In this document: piece by piece, positions 1-15,000 of the stretch
Layout of the letters: each line of letters opens with the position of its first letter
How positions within the stretch are numbered: position 1 is the stretch's first letter
Assembly (NCBI GenBank): GCA_003260075.1
Contig: QLIY01000671.1
Coordinates: 27,617-91,616 of the forward strand
Length of the DNA stretch: 64,000 nucleotides
From: Phallusia mammillata
Taxonomy: Eukaryota > Chordata > Ascidiacea > Phlebobranchia > Ascidiidae
Direction of reading: 5' to 3'
Program-made: the position numbers and the translations under genes
Notes under the pieces: generated by a model
Seen by the model: the letters and a program-made list of their open reading frames with translations, nothing else
The model's database searches: none
Told to the model about the DNA's origin: nothing

Positions 1-3000
1 GAGCCAAAGACTTTCTTGATGAGGTACGTTAAACAACAAGTATAGTGTTTGTTACCAAGTTATATTTATAACTTTTCTCTTGCTCAACCGGCAATTGAAA
101 TAACTCATCCGCCGTTTTGACGTCTCACTCATTGCGTCTTCACCAGGATATGACGCACTAACTAACACAATCGTTTTTTCCATAATTTTTCATATTTATA
201 AAATCCCAAATAACCCAACTGTTCTTTTTCGACTTACCCCAAAACGGTCTGTGAGTCCCGAAACGGCTCCTATCGTGGGTTCGAATCCCACCGCAAGCTA
301 GATTTTTCAGGACGTTTTAAATGAGCCTGGCGTTAGACCATGATTTACCCCAAATATTATTACAAACCTTTTACAACTGTCAACCAATAAACGAGTGTTG
401 TAACTCTGTGCATCAGATAAAGGAACTCTTGGGAGGAAAATCGAAAGAAATGCAGCAATTCGTTGCAGCCGTTCAAAATTTTTCCATGGACAGCGACGTT
501 CGAAAGTTTGTCTTGCAAGTTTATGAACTAATGAAACACATTCCAAACCATGCAGAAATTCTACGAAATTTAAGGTGAGCGCAGCTGCTTACTGGCAGAA
601 ACAAAGAAAACCCAACAACTAAAATCTGTTTTGATTTGCTATCAGATTTTTCATCCCCACCCAACACAAGCAAACGTTCGACCAACTTTTAGAAACAGTC
701 TCCAGAGATGATCTTGAGGTTCTACAAACACCACTGAAGGTTAACTTTGAACCGTTGACTTTTAAATATAATTTTACCACAAGCTAACAAAAAATATCGT
801 TATTTTAAACTAATGTGAAATGGTGTGCAGGTCTGTTTGTACCAAGATGCTGTACACCCTTGCAAATGCAATTCTCCTCTCTGCGCTTGCTCCGTAACGC
901 TACCTAGTGGAGTCTCGCATACTTTGGTTCAACATGATACAGGTCTAAATTCCTACGTGGAATCCTTAAGGTTTGTTTACAATTTTATGACTTTTAAAAA
1001 TTCCGATTTTTTTTGTCATAAGCCATAAAATCAGAATGTTGTAAAATATCTCGTTGTTAATAAAGTAACAGGATCAAGTAACAGTTATCATGTATACGGC
1101 CAATTAGAGAGTCGGTAAATGTTTTTTTTTTCTTTATAGGTGTGTGACGGTCCGTCGCGGTGAAAGTAGTTTTGGACTGACACTGCGAGGAAATGGTCCA
1201 ATTTTTGTTCAAGAAGTCGAAAAAGGTGACCAATTGCATGCAGTACGAACAAATAGACTAATTATATACTGTAAATGAAGTCAACTTGAACAACTAACAA
1301 GCCTTTTTGGCTTTATAAAATTCCCCTGTCTTAACGAGAAAGGTAACATTACATCCTTGATACCTCCTATACACTTTAAACGATACTTGAGTTAGAAGCT
1401 AAAACAGGTGTAGGGGGGGGGGGAAAGTCAACTTGAACAACTAGCAAGCCTTTTTGGCTTTACAAAATTCCCCTGTCTTAACGAGAAAGGTAACATTAAA
1501 TCCTTGATACCTCCTATAGACCTATACACTTTAAACGATACTTGAGTTAGAAGCTAAAACAGGTGTAGTATGTAAATAAATTGTATGAAAACCCGAACGG
1601 GCAGTGGCAGCGTTTACCCTATACTTGACTTCAATCACATTGGGCAGCAGTTAGTTTGAAGTACGGCATCCACGGTCGGGTCCTCAGAAATTGGATCTGT
1701 TGACAGTAATGCAATCATAACTGGAACGAGGGAAGTGCTGTTTAGCCTGGTTTCCGTTGACGTGACGCGGTGCCGACCAAGTGTGAAACAAAAACGCTTC
1801 AGTAACTTTCAAGGCGGTCGCCGTTCAACCCTTGTCATAACAAGGCAAAAACGACCCGCATGTGTTCAAGACCATGGCAGGGACATTAAAGGTCTCTTGC
1901 AAAAAGCAGTAGAACTCTGTTGAGTCACTTGTAAGTTTGTGATTAAAAAACAAAACAAAAATTCATTCAAGTTGACCACAACTGTTAGCACCAAAAATTT
2001 AAGTTAAGCTACCAGCCTATAAAATCAAACCATTTAAATTACTTTAGTTATAGTAAAGACTTGGACGTTTCTCTTACAAATATGTTGGAGTAGTCTAATT
2101 CTTTGGTTTGAAACACGAAAATCTAATTTAACTTGACCACAACCGTTCACACTAAGAACTTAAGTTGGGTTAACAGTCTATGAATTTAAAACATTTAAAT
2201 TACCAGTGAAGACTCGGGCGTTTCTCTTACAAATATGAAATATCCAATAGTCAAACATTTTTGGGGCATGCGTTGCCTAGTCTTTCACCCAAACTGCCAA
2301 TTTAGGATTTGGTATTGCTTGTGCGAAAACTTCGAAGACGACAATTTAGTATCGCACAGCTGTTAAAATACACGCACGATGTGTCGCTCGGTTGCTCACA
2401 TGTCTTTCACCGACTTTTTAACGTATCATTCCATTTCGTCGAAACATTAGCTTCGATCATTTTTTTCCAGAGTAGAAAGGAAGCTGAAGGCTATAAGTCT
2501 GTTGAAAAGTACTTACATTTTGCGGAGTTAATAACTTTTCGTATGAATTTAATGGATATGAGACAAACGATTCTGTGACAGACAGCTTGCAACGGTGTGA
2601 TAAACGAAACAGGCAATTAAAATGTGCCACCTACATAATGCCCTACGAGGATCAATTTACTTCTTAAAACAGCGGCGAGCATGAGACACCCCACAGAAAT
2701 ATATAATCGTCCACCGTTTCAAGTGTCCGGTGAAGCAATTGATCTTTCAAGTAATCATGACATTTTGCCGCCCACTTTTATGACCTAAACGCACTAAAAG
2801 AGACAGACCCTGATGCAGAAAATGTACATGTTTGGTCATCCGATTTCAGTAGGTCCTTCAGTTTTCGCTTCAGGATAAAGCTTATTTTTGTCAGTCATAA
2901 AAAATACCTCTGTAAAAGTTTCTGATATGTAGCACAAAGTAGCTGGGTTTGCCTGAGAAACATGTGTAAAGAAAGTTTGGAATTTTAGTTGATGTTGATA

Positions 3001-6000
3001 TTGGAAAACACAGTGAATGAACAACCCCATTGCTTCAGAACTAATCACCTTGTGACAAATTGACTGTGGAACATTACGCCATTGCGCAATAGGCAGGGAA
3101 ATATAAACATTTGCAGAAAGCGTGTCGACCGCCAAGTTTCCGAAGAAATTGATCTATTTCCTGGCATCTATCAGTCGAATTAATGTGGCCTCGCCAAGCA
3201 GGCAGTATTTGTTGATGATGTAGGCTTAGAAACAAAAAACTGCTTTTTGCACACAGACTTTGGCAGAGACAAACAAAATATCGCGAGCGCTGTATTTAGT
3301 TGAAGTAATTACTTTGTCTGGAAGCTCTAGCGACGGAGAAAATCTCACGCAAAATAGCTAGGGGCTGCAACTGCAAATCCGCAATTTACTGCAGTGATTA
3401 CTGTTTCGCATGCCACAAGTAAGGCATTTAAAGGCAATTTGCAGCTGGAGGTGGCTTTTAGTCCACGTATCTTCGAAATAATTTAACATCGAGTAATCGG
3501 CAAAAATACTGGACTGTCACTTTCTGTGAAGTTTAGTTTAAAGCTGCGACTCGATTTGGTGAATGTGACGTTCTCGTTTTTCGAGTGGGTATAAGTTCTG
3601 TTTGAAGTTCGTTCGGTGCGAGTTCAGTCAAGCTGAAATCCGAGCTAGAGCATTTCTTTTCTGTCGTGTCGCAGTGTATGTTTACAGTAACTTTGCCTTA
3701 CGACGTCATACTAGGCGATTGTTCGGTCAAGGGACTTATGTCAGCAGACACGAAAATGCAGTTTTGTTTGATAAAGAGAACAGCAAGTTAATATGACCAG
3801 TTTTTGTTGAATGAAAAGCATAGATGATAGACATACCTCCAACTAACTAAGAATAGGGGAACTGGATGCATTAGAACAGTCAGGAAAAACAGGTGTAAAT
3901 TTGTGAAATGGCATGCATGTGAAAGTTTACTTGATGTTTGTTTGTGAAAGTAAAGGCTTTGTACGTTGATATATATCAGCGTTGGTGTCGATTGAAGTAA
4001 ATATGAAAACTGATTCCTGGTTTAATTCCCCTGTCACTGTCTGGCATTTAAATCTCGAGTTTCGATGCTTATCGTATGAGTGATATAAAATAGTGGTCAG
4101 ATATCAAGCCCGAGGGAATGGTTGATAAACTTGGTTGAAGATCTTTTTGTTAGTAAGCTGTTTGCAATTGACTCAAATGGGGGGGGGGGTTGTCACTGTC
4201 TGGCATTTAAATCTCGAGTTTCGATGCTTATCGTATGAATGATATAAAATAGTGGTCAGATATCAAGCCCGAGGGAATGGTTGAAGATCTTTTTGTTAGT
4301 AAGCTGTTTGCAATTGACTCAAATGACAGGACGCAAGATAAAGAAGAAAGTCATTACAATTGTTTGTTTTTAGTCAGTGTTTGAATATTAATAACTATTA
4401 GCAACCCAGAGTTCTAAAATTGTATGTATGATTTGCAGCATTGGAAACGTTGAAACGTTGGAATTAAACTTTAATCTGTCTGCAGCAGAATCATGAACAT
4501 TTCTTATCAATTTAAGATCGTCTGCCAGTTAGTAAAGAGCGTTGGGTTCATTCCTTTTATTTTTAACACTACCAGTAGAACGCCAAGCCAAATTACATTC
4601 CATCTGTGTCTGCGCACTAATCAACAGAAAATGACATTTTCCCTGCAGACATAAGTTTTGTCTCCTTACTTGGTGTCGTTTAAACGTTGCTCTATTTGTG
4701 CAGGGTTTAATCGAGTGCAATATGCGAAGAGTTCCAATTAAACTGTCACGATATTCTCGGTTGCAATAAACCGATATGTCATAACCAATTTAGGGTTCAT
4801 TTTTTGTAATGAAACATGGAATTTGTAAAGATGAGAAGATAGTTGTTTCTTTAAAGTAATAAATATATTTTAATTGAAAAAGCAACTGATGATACCAAGT
4901 GCATGTTCTTTTCACCTTAAATAACTGATTTTGCTTTCCCCCAAGATTTAAACGGTAAACGTTTTACTGCTTTTAAATGATGGTTACGTTTTTATTTTCG
5001 TTCCAAAAATTAGAAACAGTTTTGCAGGAACAGTACTCGCTGCAGTTTTCAGTAAAAAGCAATTGTCGGTTTCTGGGTCATATTTTGCACGTCATTGCTC
5101 TAATTAGTGTCATTACCGCATTTGAGACTGGTGACGTAACTTGAAGGCAGCGTCCTGGAACAACACACGCTTCTAAGATTTAGGCTTAATTTATATTTTC
5201 AATCTCTAGATTGATTCCGAATTTGTAGTTGTATGATTTCAGTGCCTGTTTTTAATTTAAATGATGCCTTTGGTGTTTCGTTTGTTCACAAACAGGTGAG
5301 ATTATAAACCTATTGTTTAAGTTCAAAACATTTTTGACCGTGTCTGTGCTGCTGAATACAGATATATTTTAGAATTTTGTAAGAATTATACGTGTTTAAA
5401 AAGTGACTTTTTACCATTACTTTGTGTAAATACAGTAGAATTTTAAATGAAATAGCTATGTTTAGATAAATTGTCTTGTGCATTCCAGGTACACCTTCTG
5501 ACGAAGCAAATTTGAAATCAGGGGATCTGATCGTGGCAATTAATGGAATTAGCTTGAGGTGAGTGAAAATGTTCTTACTTGTTCTTAAACCAGATATCTC
5601 TATTATTTCCGTTGAGCGATATAACGCATACGAATTTTTTAAATTACTACGCCATAAAGAGGCCGGCATTGGTGTCTCACAACGTCTGACGTGGTGTTAG
5701 TAAACGCCTGTCTAGTTTTGTGTGTGATGAATTACGGACCGGACGCAACACACGGTACCTCATCATTGCTATGTAAATCTGAGATTTGATCTCCACGAAT
5801 TTACGATACAATTTGCAGATAGGGGGTCTTTGGCAACGACAAAGTCACACACTAAACCATATTTGGCAAATAGAACATTTTTAAAAGAACCTTTATAAGG
5901 TGGCATTCCTTAGTTTCGCATTACAAATTATCATGAAGGGGGGGGGGGGAAAGAACCTTATTAAACTTTATAAGGTGGCATTCCTTAGTTTCGCATTACA

Positions 6001-9000
6001 AATTATCATGAAGGCGCACACCGAAATTCGCGTAAACAACAAACGGATTAATTTGCTCGCAAGGTTAAAGTGAAGGATTCTTTTATGAGTTGTTTGATGT
6101 TACTTGTAGTAGGTGATTTAGGAGATCACTCATCGTTGACCTGCTGCTGTTAGTTGCAGCTTAAGATTACTCGGTCTGCTGGTTTACACTTTTGCCCACA
6201 GAAAAAAATCAAAGCCCCTGCGCCTTGTCTGAAACGGAGTTAGCACATGACGTAAGGCACCTAATCCGCTTTTAGACATTTCACGGTTTTTCAAACAACT
6301 CCTAGTTGTCAGAGGTCATGCCAAACTAAGCACACTGCCGATAAAGCTGCCTGTTTGCAGTCTCAGTGTATGTATGTTTGTGGCTCTTGCATGTAAAAAA
6401 GTCTTTATCCACTGTGTAATGACATTTTTGCATAGGAACGTTTCTCATGCAAAAGCTGTAGCCCTTATTCAAGCAAGTGGATCCATGCCGACCCTTATTC
6501 TACAATCAACTTCCGGGCATCTGCCTCAACCAGGTAAAACCAGTATAAAGTACAATTTTGGATTTTGTTAAACCAAGCTTTAGAGTTTTCAACCTTTACA
6601 GTGCCATCTGTTGCAGTATCTACGTTTCCTAGTCCTGAATATGTAAAGTCATTGACTAACGGGGATGATAGGATGCTGAAGGTGAATGGAAAATGCACAG
6701 CAGCATCAGATTACCTACGATGGGCATCAGATTATGTTCCCGATACAATTAAAATCAACGGAAAAAGCTTCAAAGAACAGGTAAATGGTGTACCTGCAAA
6801 TGCCACGTAAAGGTGACCAAAATATATTTATGTCGTACACTTGTCTTTTGTCATATCGCTGGAGATTTGTTTGCTTTCCAAAGTAGGAAGCGCGTAAATA
6901 AGAGTAAAATTCAAAATGCTTGTGTAAAACGTCCCTAACAAGTTTTTTTTTCCAAAAAATATGATTGTAGATTAGTGTAAAACTGTAAATGCAATATTTT
7001 GGCTATTTTAAAAATTTTCAAGTCTCATTTTTCGGTTAATATAAACTGTTGATTGTAGTACCTGTAAAAAACATGTATAAATTCAAAAAAATGTTGAGAT
7101 TTTATAACAGAAAGATGTTCCTTCTTCCAATATAGTTGATTGGCACTAAGTAAACATTTTCCAATTTTACTATTGTAAGGTAAAACTGTTGCTAAACAGC
7201 GAAGAACAGCGAACAGTAAAAAACGCCCTTACCGACTTTTACTGTTCACGTCACTTGGACGGACTTCTGTACCAACTTTATCCGATCCTACACGGTCCAG
7301 ACACTCGACGTCACGTGATTTGGCATTACGTCTTATTATGCTTAAGTGACCACGAGCGTGAAACCTTGCAAGGAAGGTTGTTGGAACTTAATCAAATCAC
7401 ACCAATGGGTAAGATGCCAGTTTTATAGTTGTTTGGTTTGTCGAGTGTAATTATATTTTTTTAATTGGCGACCATATAAATGTACTTAAAATGTGCCTAC
7501 AGGCCAGCAGACCCTTCATCCGGCACTGATGGTAGGTAACTTTAGTTCAGTAAAAGCGAATCGATCGCTTTGATTCGAGCGGGGGGGGGGGGACTTTTAC
7601 TGTTCACGTCACTTGGACGGACTTTTGTACCAACTTTATCCGATCCTACACGGCCCAGACACTCGACGTCACGTGATTTGGCATTACGTGTTATCATGCT
7701 TAAGTGACCACGAGCGTGAAACCTTGCAAGGAAGGTTGTTGGAACTTAATCAAATCACACCAATGGGTAAGATGCCAGTGTTATAGTTGTTTGGTTTGTC
7801 GAGTGTAATTATATTTTTTTAATTGGCGACCATATAAATGTACTTAAAATGTGCCTACAGACCCTTCATCCGGCTCTGATGGCAGGTAACTTTAGTTCAG
7901 TAAAAGCGAATCGATCGCTTTGATTCGAGCGATGATTAGGACCGGCCAAACTGAATACGTTTTGGATCATTCCATTCAATCACCCAAAATTAACAGATTT
8001 GAAAATTTCTGTTACAGACGAACGACCACCATCCGCAAATCCAACGACAGAATTTCCTGCCAAACAGAGGCATCCCAAACCGGAAAGTGACACTTATTCA
8101 AACAATATTAACTCAAACGCTGAGCCTAAACAAAACAACGATGCACCCGAAATCAAAAGTGCCGATACCACAACGCCAAAACATCGTAGGCGGAGACGAA
8201 CACTTGAAAATATGGAATATTTGTTGCCTACGCCTACAACATGTTCAGAACTTACGGGATTTAGGAACACAAAAAGTGTTAGTGATGTCCCTTCGTCGTC
8301 CGGTCTTTCTTCACCAACCGGTAACGACCTGGACAGTGGATTTTACGATGCGCAGCAGCAACTAGCAAGGAGGCGTAGACGTGAATTATCAACCACTTCG
8401 CGGCGCCGAAGAAGCGTGGCTGCGTCAACAGTTAGGAATGCTGACACTTTGCCTTTGCCAAAAACGTGCGGACTCGCTGAAGCACAGCCTATTAATTGTG
8501 ACCAAAACGAGCCTAACAAACAGGAGGGCAGACGTGGCAATCGACGACGCTCACTGCGTAGAACAGTGGAAATTTGCACCACCACCACAACCACTACCAC
8601 CGAAGAAACGATCGTCAACCCACAGCAAGGTAAATTTAAACCAATTCAAATTTAATTTACGATACACCATGTTCAAATTTATTGGTTACTCTACATATAT
8701 TTTCATTTAAAAATTGTCAAATGAATAGTCACCAAAAACAAGTGACACTTTGTGGCAAAGGATCACTGAAGAAGCCACAACAGGTTTAGTTCCACTTTCA
8801 TTTGAATGTGTTTAATTCACCGGTCAATTGCAGTCAAAGTGACTTTTTAGGCGGCATTTTGTCAGCACATTCCTAAGAAAAGTGAGTACCATGTTTTCTC
8901 GGGGAAAAAAGTTTAGTACCTAAAAGCCCAGTGTTCTGGCAAACACGCATTTTTTCATGTCATAGAATTACACTGACGGCAAGGGTCTTGTTTGTAATGC

Positions 9001-12000
9001 AGTTTACCCAGACAGCCGTGTGGGTCGCTGAGCGAACGCACCAGTGCTACTGGCATTGCTGAAAAGAAACACGATAGTAGTTGACACCTGAAGCGTAAGA
9101 TTTGCCTGCGTCAGTAATGTAACCACGAGGATTAAGGCCCAGTAACAAGTTGCCAGCAGTCAGGGCAAAAGTGCTTGCTATATAAGGCGTTAAGGGCATT
9201 GTTTAGATTTGTGCCGAAAAACGCGAAATGTGCGCCTTGTTATTGCGACTGCAAGAGCACTGACGCGCAACGGCGGCGATCGCTGGAGCGATAAGAAATC
9301 AGGTACATGACTTAACTTTTAGCAATTTCTGTGTGAGACGGTGCTGGTTCAGTTTGCCACCGCGAGTCTCGACGCTGTAGCCTTCATCAGTCAAGTGAAC
9401 TGAACTTGAATTCCAGCTTCAGTTTCTGCGTTTTTAGGAACAAGAATAGTTAGCAGCAACAACTGCAGATTGGCATCATTTGTGTATTGTTAAGCATGTG
9501 CGTGAAGAAACTGCTAAGAAGATCGATTGCTGAAAAATCCAATGCGTAGATAAACTGAGATCATACTTTGAAATCAATATCTCAGAGAGAAGAAAAAACA
9601 TGTTGAAAAAGTACAAGAAGTTTAAAGCCGCCGTAACAGGTCTGTTTATAATGTATCGTTGAAAGCTGAGCGTTTCCTGCGAAGAACAAATAGCAGGAAA
9701 TGTTAACGTTTCCGTTTTTCCTAATCATTTCGTATTTGCAGGTGACAAGAAATCTTCGTCGAGCAAAAAGAAGGTCGAGGCCAGTGTTGGGAATCAGACT
9801 GACAAACCCGGAAAAGGCGTAACGCCAATAAAAGATTCCCCACCGGTTCCAGCATCAAACGTCGATGGTAAGTTTATTCAACGTGATTGTACCATCTGAT
9901 CTCAACCTGCGATTGGATCAAGCGAGTCTGCATTTTTAGTTAGTCAGCGTGGCATTTTGGTTTCCTTTTTGTGAGGGATGCTAAATGAAGCGAAACGTTT
10001 ATTTATTTCGGGAAAAGATGGCTCTTTTAGTTTTTGGCTTTACACAAAACATATTGATTTTCTTCAACTTTCCAGGCTTTACACGTTTAATACCGATCTA
10101 TGTTTCGCATGTTGTGAGTAGCACTCAATTGTTATGTTCAAAACCATCTAGAAGAGAATCAAACAAGTATATGGAAACTCAAATGAGTTTATCAAACAAA
10201 TGAGTAAAAGGAGGACCTAATTAGGAGTGACAATTAAGTTGTTGATACAAAAACAAAGCAAGTAGTTGGGCATCAAGGTGACTTCAACGCAGTTATATAC
10301 GTGTGCTTGCGCAATGACGTCATTGGCTTCGTCCCCGGGCGAATAGTTCGCTTCAGGCGAATCTGTTGCGCCGATCAGTTCGCCTGATTTCATCTAAGTA
10401 TTCGAAACGAGATTAAACTTCCAACCTATCCGGCCCGCTGTTCAGCACGTTTCACCACAGCAATAAGTAAAAATTTACATTGTAAATTATTTTGAGCCCG
10501 CCACAAAAAATGAAATTTAATTTGTAAAAAAATGTGGGCTCTAACAAGTCTTCACACATTCTGGCAACATGGGTTTAAATGTCTAACTGTACATGAGAAA
10601 AATTCAAAATGTTTCTTTGACAATATGCGAGAAAAATTGATTAAAGTGTGAACACACAGGGGGGGGGGGTGTAGTATTAGTGGTATAGACGATTAGGCAC
10701 GGATAAATTTAATTATTGTTTTACATACACTTTAAATAAACGTTAAAACCACCAAGTATTGATATGTGTCTCAACTGGGGGGGGGGGCATTCTGGCAACA
10801 TGGGTGTAAATGTCTAACTGTACATGAGAAAAATTCAAAATTTTTCTTTGACAATATGCGAGAAAAATTGATTAAAGTGTGAACACACAGATGCCAAAAA
10901 TGCAATATTCATCATTTATTGCTTTAGGACTTATCGCGTCTTTTGGACAAGCAATGTAAAGTGTTGGGCATTTCAAGTAAATTACACCACTGACTTCCAT
11001 TAAACATCACTTTTTTGCCGGCTTACAAATTGAAATTGTGTCCGCATGCCTTGGAGCAATGCAGTATTTTATAATCGGAGATCGTTCGTATGTTGTTGTA
11101 GTATTAGTGGTATAGACGATTAGGCACGGACAAATTTAATTCTTGTTTTCCATACTTTAAATAAACGTTAAAACCACCAAGTATTGATATGTGTCTCAAC
11201 TTACTGTAAACCTATCACCTCATTAATTAAGAAGTGATGGATAGGACGTCCTGAAGTAGGAAATGGAAGTTAGGGTTAGTTTGAACCAGGACGGGGTTCT
11301 GTAAACTGGTTGTGAAGCGTATCGTCCCAGACAGACCACCCTACAAACGACTCCTTGTTTATTTTCGCTATAGGTGGCCCACATTCCGTAATCAATTCGT
11401 TTCAGCCTTTTAATTGTTGCATAGAATGGAAGGACTTCTTCGGTATATTGTCAAAGGCAATTTGTGACCAAAAAAACGCATGTTTGCACAATCCAAGAGG
11501 TTTTCAGAACACTTATGAGAAACTGAAAAATATACTACAACGCAAACTGATCACAGTATTAATAAACTATTGTTGGTCAATCCAACACCGTTCCTTGAAT
11601 AGCTTAAAATATATAAAAGCCCACAAAAACTTATTTTACAATTGTATTAACTATTGCACCTGGCCGATAACTTGTTTTTAGATATCGTTTTCGAAGAATA
11701 TTTGCCACCAAAACGAATCGAGAAGGTCCAGGAGGCTCCAAGCGTCAAACCACAAGCTGTTTCCAAATCACACACACAAGTTGTGGAAGAGGAGAAAAGA
11801 ATTCATGGCAACAAACCGAACCTCGGGGGCAATTCCTCCGCTTCGCAAGACACTCTCTGCGATGGAGGTGCATCAACTGCTTCCAAACAAACCCCGGTAC
11901 GACCTAATACTTCGAATGACGTCACACCGCAGCTCGTAACGTCATCAGAAAGCGTTGGTCCGGAATTGTCTACCTTCAACGACTTCAGTTACGACGATCC

Positions 12001-15000
12001 CAAAAAGAAAGGATACCTTACTTCACTAAAAAAGAAATTTACTTTCTCAAAGCCACCGAAAAATACTGACACCGACATGTTTCTGAGTGAACTCAGCACT
12101 CAGTTTGACGAACAAATGCATTTGGTCGGTGATGTAGAACTGGAAAAAGAGGAAAAGCCAATCAAGTACGGAGAAAAGTGGAGTTACGTTCCGAACGAAC
12201 AGGCATCATCAGCTTTGCCTGATGCTTTCTCTCCGCCAGACGAAACAGTTCATATTCCGCACGAAAATTTGCCACAGTCTTTGCCGCCGCCAGAAGAAAA
12301 CCAACAATACAATCACAACGCAAGCAACAGTACCAGACAGGAAGAACCGGCCCCTGTGGAAAAACAGCGCGTACGAAGACGACGACGCAGAAACCAGAGC
12401 CAGCAGGATGAACTGCAAAGAGACAGATCAGTTTCAAACACTGACTACCTAATCAGCAGTGAAAGGGCCGAATCCGGTAACGAAACTGCCAAGCGTAATT
12501 CTGATCCGTGTCCAAGCGAACAAACACCTGTTTCTCCAAATCCCTACTACCAGGACGAAGTTATTTACGATGTCCCCAAACCAGTGTCTGCCCCACGCCG
12601 GGCTCATATTAATACTGAACGCAGGACTCGTCGAACACGATCTGCTCGACCGCTTTCTATGTCCGCCAAGCGCAACTCCACAGAACTGAAAATGCATGTT
12701 TGGATGGAGGATGACCTTAAGGATGGCAAAGACGACTCGAAAAGTGAAAACACAAATGGACTTGTCAAAATGAGAAGCAATTCCCCTGTTGAGCAGACGA
12801 CGTTTCTGGAAAAGGCCAGGGTAAGGTTACAAACAATATTATAACACTATAGCTTAATCACTCCACCACACTGTTGCTGTTTAGTGTTGTTGCTTTAGAC
12901 GTTGACAGCTAAGATTGCTAGAATGACAAAGCTACCTGTCAATTTTATTTGGTTACTAGCTACAAAATATCATCAAACATTGCCTTGTAAATGTTTTTTT
13001 CAGTTTTAACTTTGTTTAATGTTTTGATTGACATTTTTCGTTTGTATATGTTCAAATATATATTTTTTACAATTGCAGAAACGCAATTACCGCGTGTCAG
13101 GCATTAGCATTGACATGGAAGACATTTTCTCGGAAGCCGAGGAAGATTTGCACAAGCGTGGACAGCAGAGGAGTGCAATGATTCAAGGAAACAGGAAAGA
13201 GCTGGCTGATCCCGATGAGGTGTACGCCCCGCTTCATGAAGAAGTTCTAGCTCTCGGACTTGCATATGACGAGCATGAACAAGATGAACAGGAGGAGGAA
13301 CCTTCACACTCTTCATCAGTTGGAACTCAATCAAACGAATCCTCGATTCCTGGAGGTATCCCCCCACCTCCTCCAATTCCTCCTCCGCTCTCAGCAATTC
13401 CTCCACCTCCGCCACCACCACCACTCTCACCTCCCTCCAACTTCCGTAATACTCCTCCAACGAGTCCAGTCCGTCTGTCCGTTAAGAGGATTAATTGGGA
13501 AAAAATCGAACCAGTGGATTTGGGCAATACTGTATGGGGGCAGTTAGATGAAGACTTTGAAACCATTAACGATGTTGTAAAGTACCTAGATCTTGAAGAG
13601 CATTTTGCTACAAAGAAAGCCAAAATTAGTAAGTGTTTCTTGACAATTATTTACTTTAATGATGCCTTGCCCACGGATCTTATGTTTAAACTTTAACTTG
13701 ATTTCAGAAAAGAAAAAAGAACCCGTCAAAAAAGATGTTGTGAATTTGCTGGCTCACAAGAAAGCATACAACATATGTAAGTGGAATTTAAAATGTTTGT
13801 TGTGTTTTTAAACCAGCATTTAACACATTGTACAGTTTAATAAAAACAATTTTGCCGTGTTTCTTTGCTTGTCGCTTGCTGATTTACTGTGAAATAATGG
13901 TTAAAAACGTCAAACTTCCAAACAGATTACAAACAAAACCTAAAATCACTTGAGAACTTGTACAGACTACGTTGGAAGTACAAAAAAAGCCTTTATAGTG
14001 AGGTTGGTCATAATATTTAGGTGCTGTTTGTGACGTTTTAGTTATGCCGCTGTTGCTAAGGTTCGTGCATTTCTACTAAAATCGAATTTGAAACACCGAG
14101 CTGATTTTAAACCATGTGGTTAGGCCTAGAAGCTCAAGCCCAGACATGTATGCCGTTATGCTTTATAATCTTGTTGTAAAATTTCAGCTATTCTCCTGGC
14201 CCATTTAAAGCTGACAAGGGATGAAATATACAATTGTCTGCTTATCAATGGTTCTGAGGCGACACGAAAACGCATGGACGAGTCGCATTTCAAGCAGCTT
14301 ATGATGTACGCCCCTGACAAAGATGAAATTGAGAAAATTCTGGAATTCAATGACAACCCGGCAAAGCTAAACGAGGCTGATCTGCTTGCGCTTAAGGTAT
14401 ATATCAACACAATATCCCATTGGTTTGGTTTTCAAAAAAATCATATACTCATAATGTTGGTATAGAGATAATTGAAATACTCGTGGGTACAAAGTACGTT
14501 TGGGGTTTAAACAATTAAAGAACAGCACAATTAACAGATAATGCACGTTTGTTAAAGAAATTAAAGTTTGTTTTAAATGTTTTTGACTGTGTTTATACTT
14601 GTTTTGTTGTGTGTCAACTTAAAATGACTGTTCTTTGGCCTGCATGATGTCAGTGCCTATTGTATGCTAACTTGTCTGTAAACTCAGAGAGCTCGTTAGT
14701 GCGCATCGACACCCGCAAAAACTCGTTTTTCGTCACACTTTGGTTTCAAACACTTGAATTTGGTGAAGCGTTGCGACAGTTCTTGCGTTCAGTCATTGCG
14801 TATGCGCACCAAAATAGTTTACCTATTGTATGTGACTGCTGTCTTTGAAAGTGTTAAATTTTTTTTCAGCTAATAAACATTCCCGGATATCAACTGCGGT
14901 TAAAAGCCTTAGTCTTCAAACACAGCTTCTCAGAAAAGGAGGAAGAAATAAAACGGGTAAGCATAGGAATTTTGTTTGTGAGGCACAAAGATTACTCTAA

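Noticed and set aside
7861-7885. Micro-exon (DPSSGSDGR) between the harmonin-like exon and the linker exon
   Set aside because: It has AG and GT borders but shifts frame into a stop in the next exon. Splicing 7408 directly to 8018 keeps frame.
8343-8618. Reverse open frame over the linker exon
   Set aside because: Shadow of the real coding exon 8018-8629; Val-rich run is the complement of a Thr repeat.
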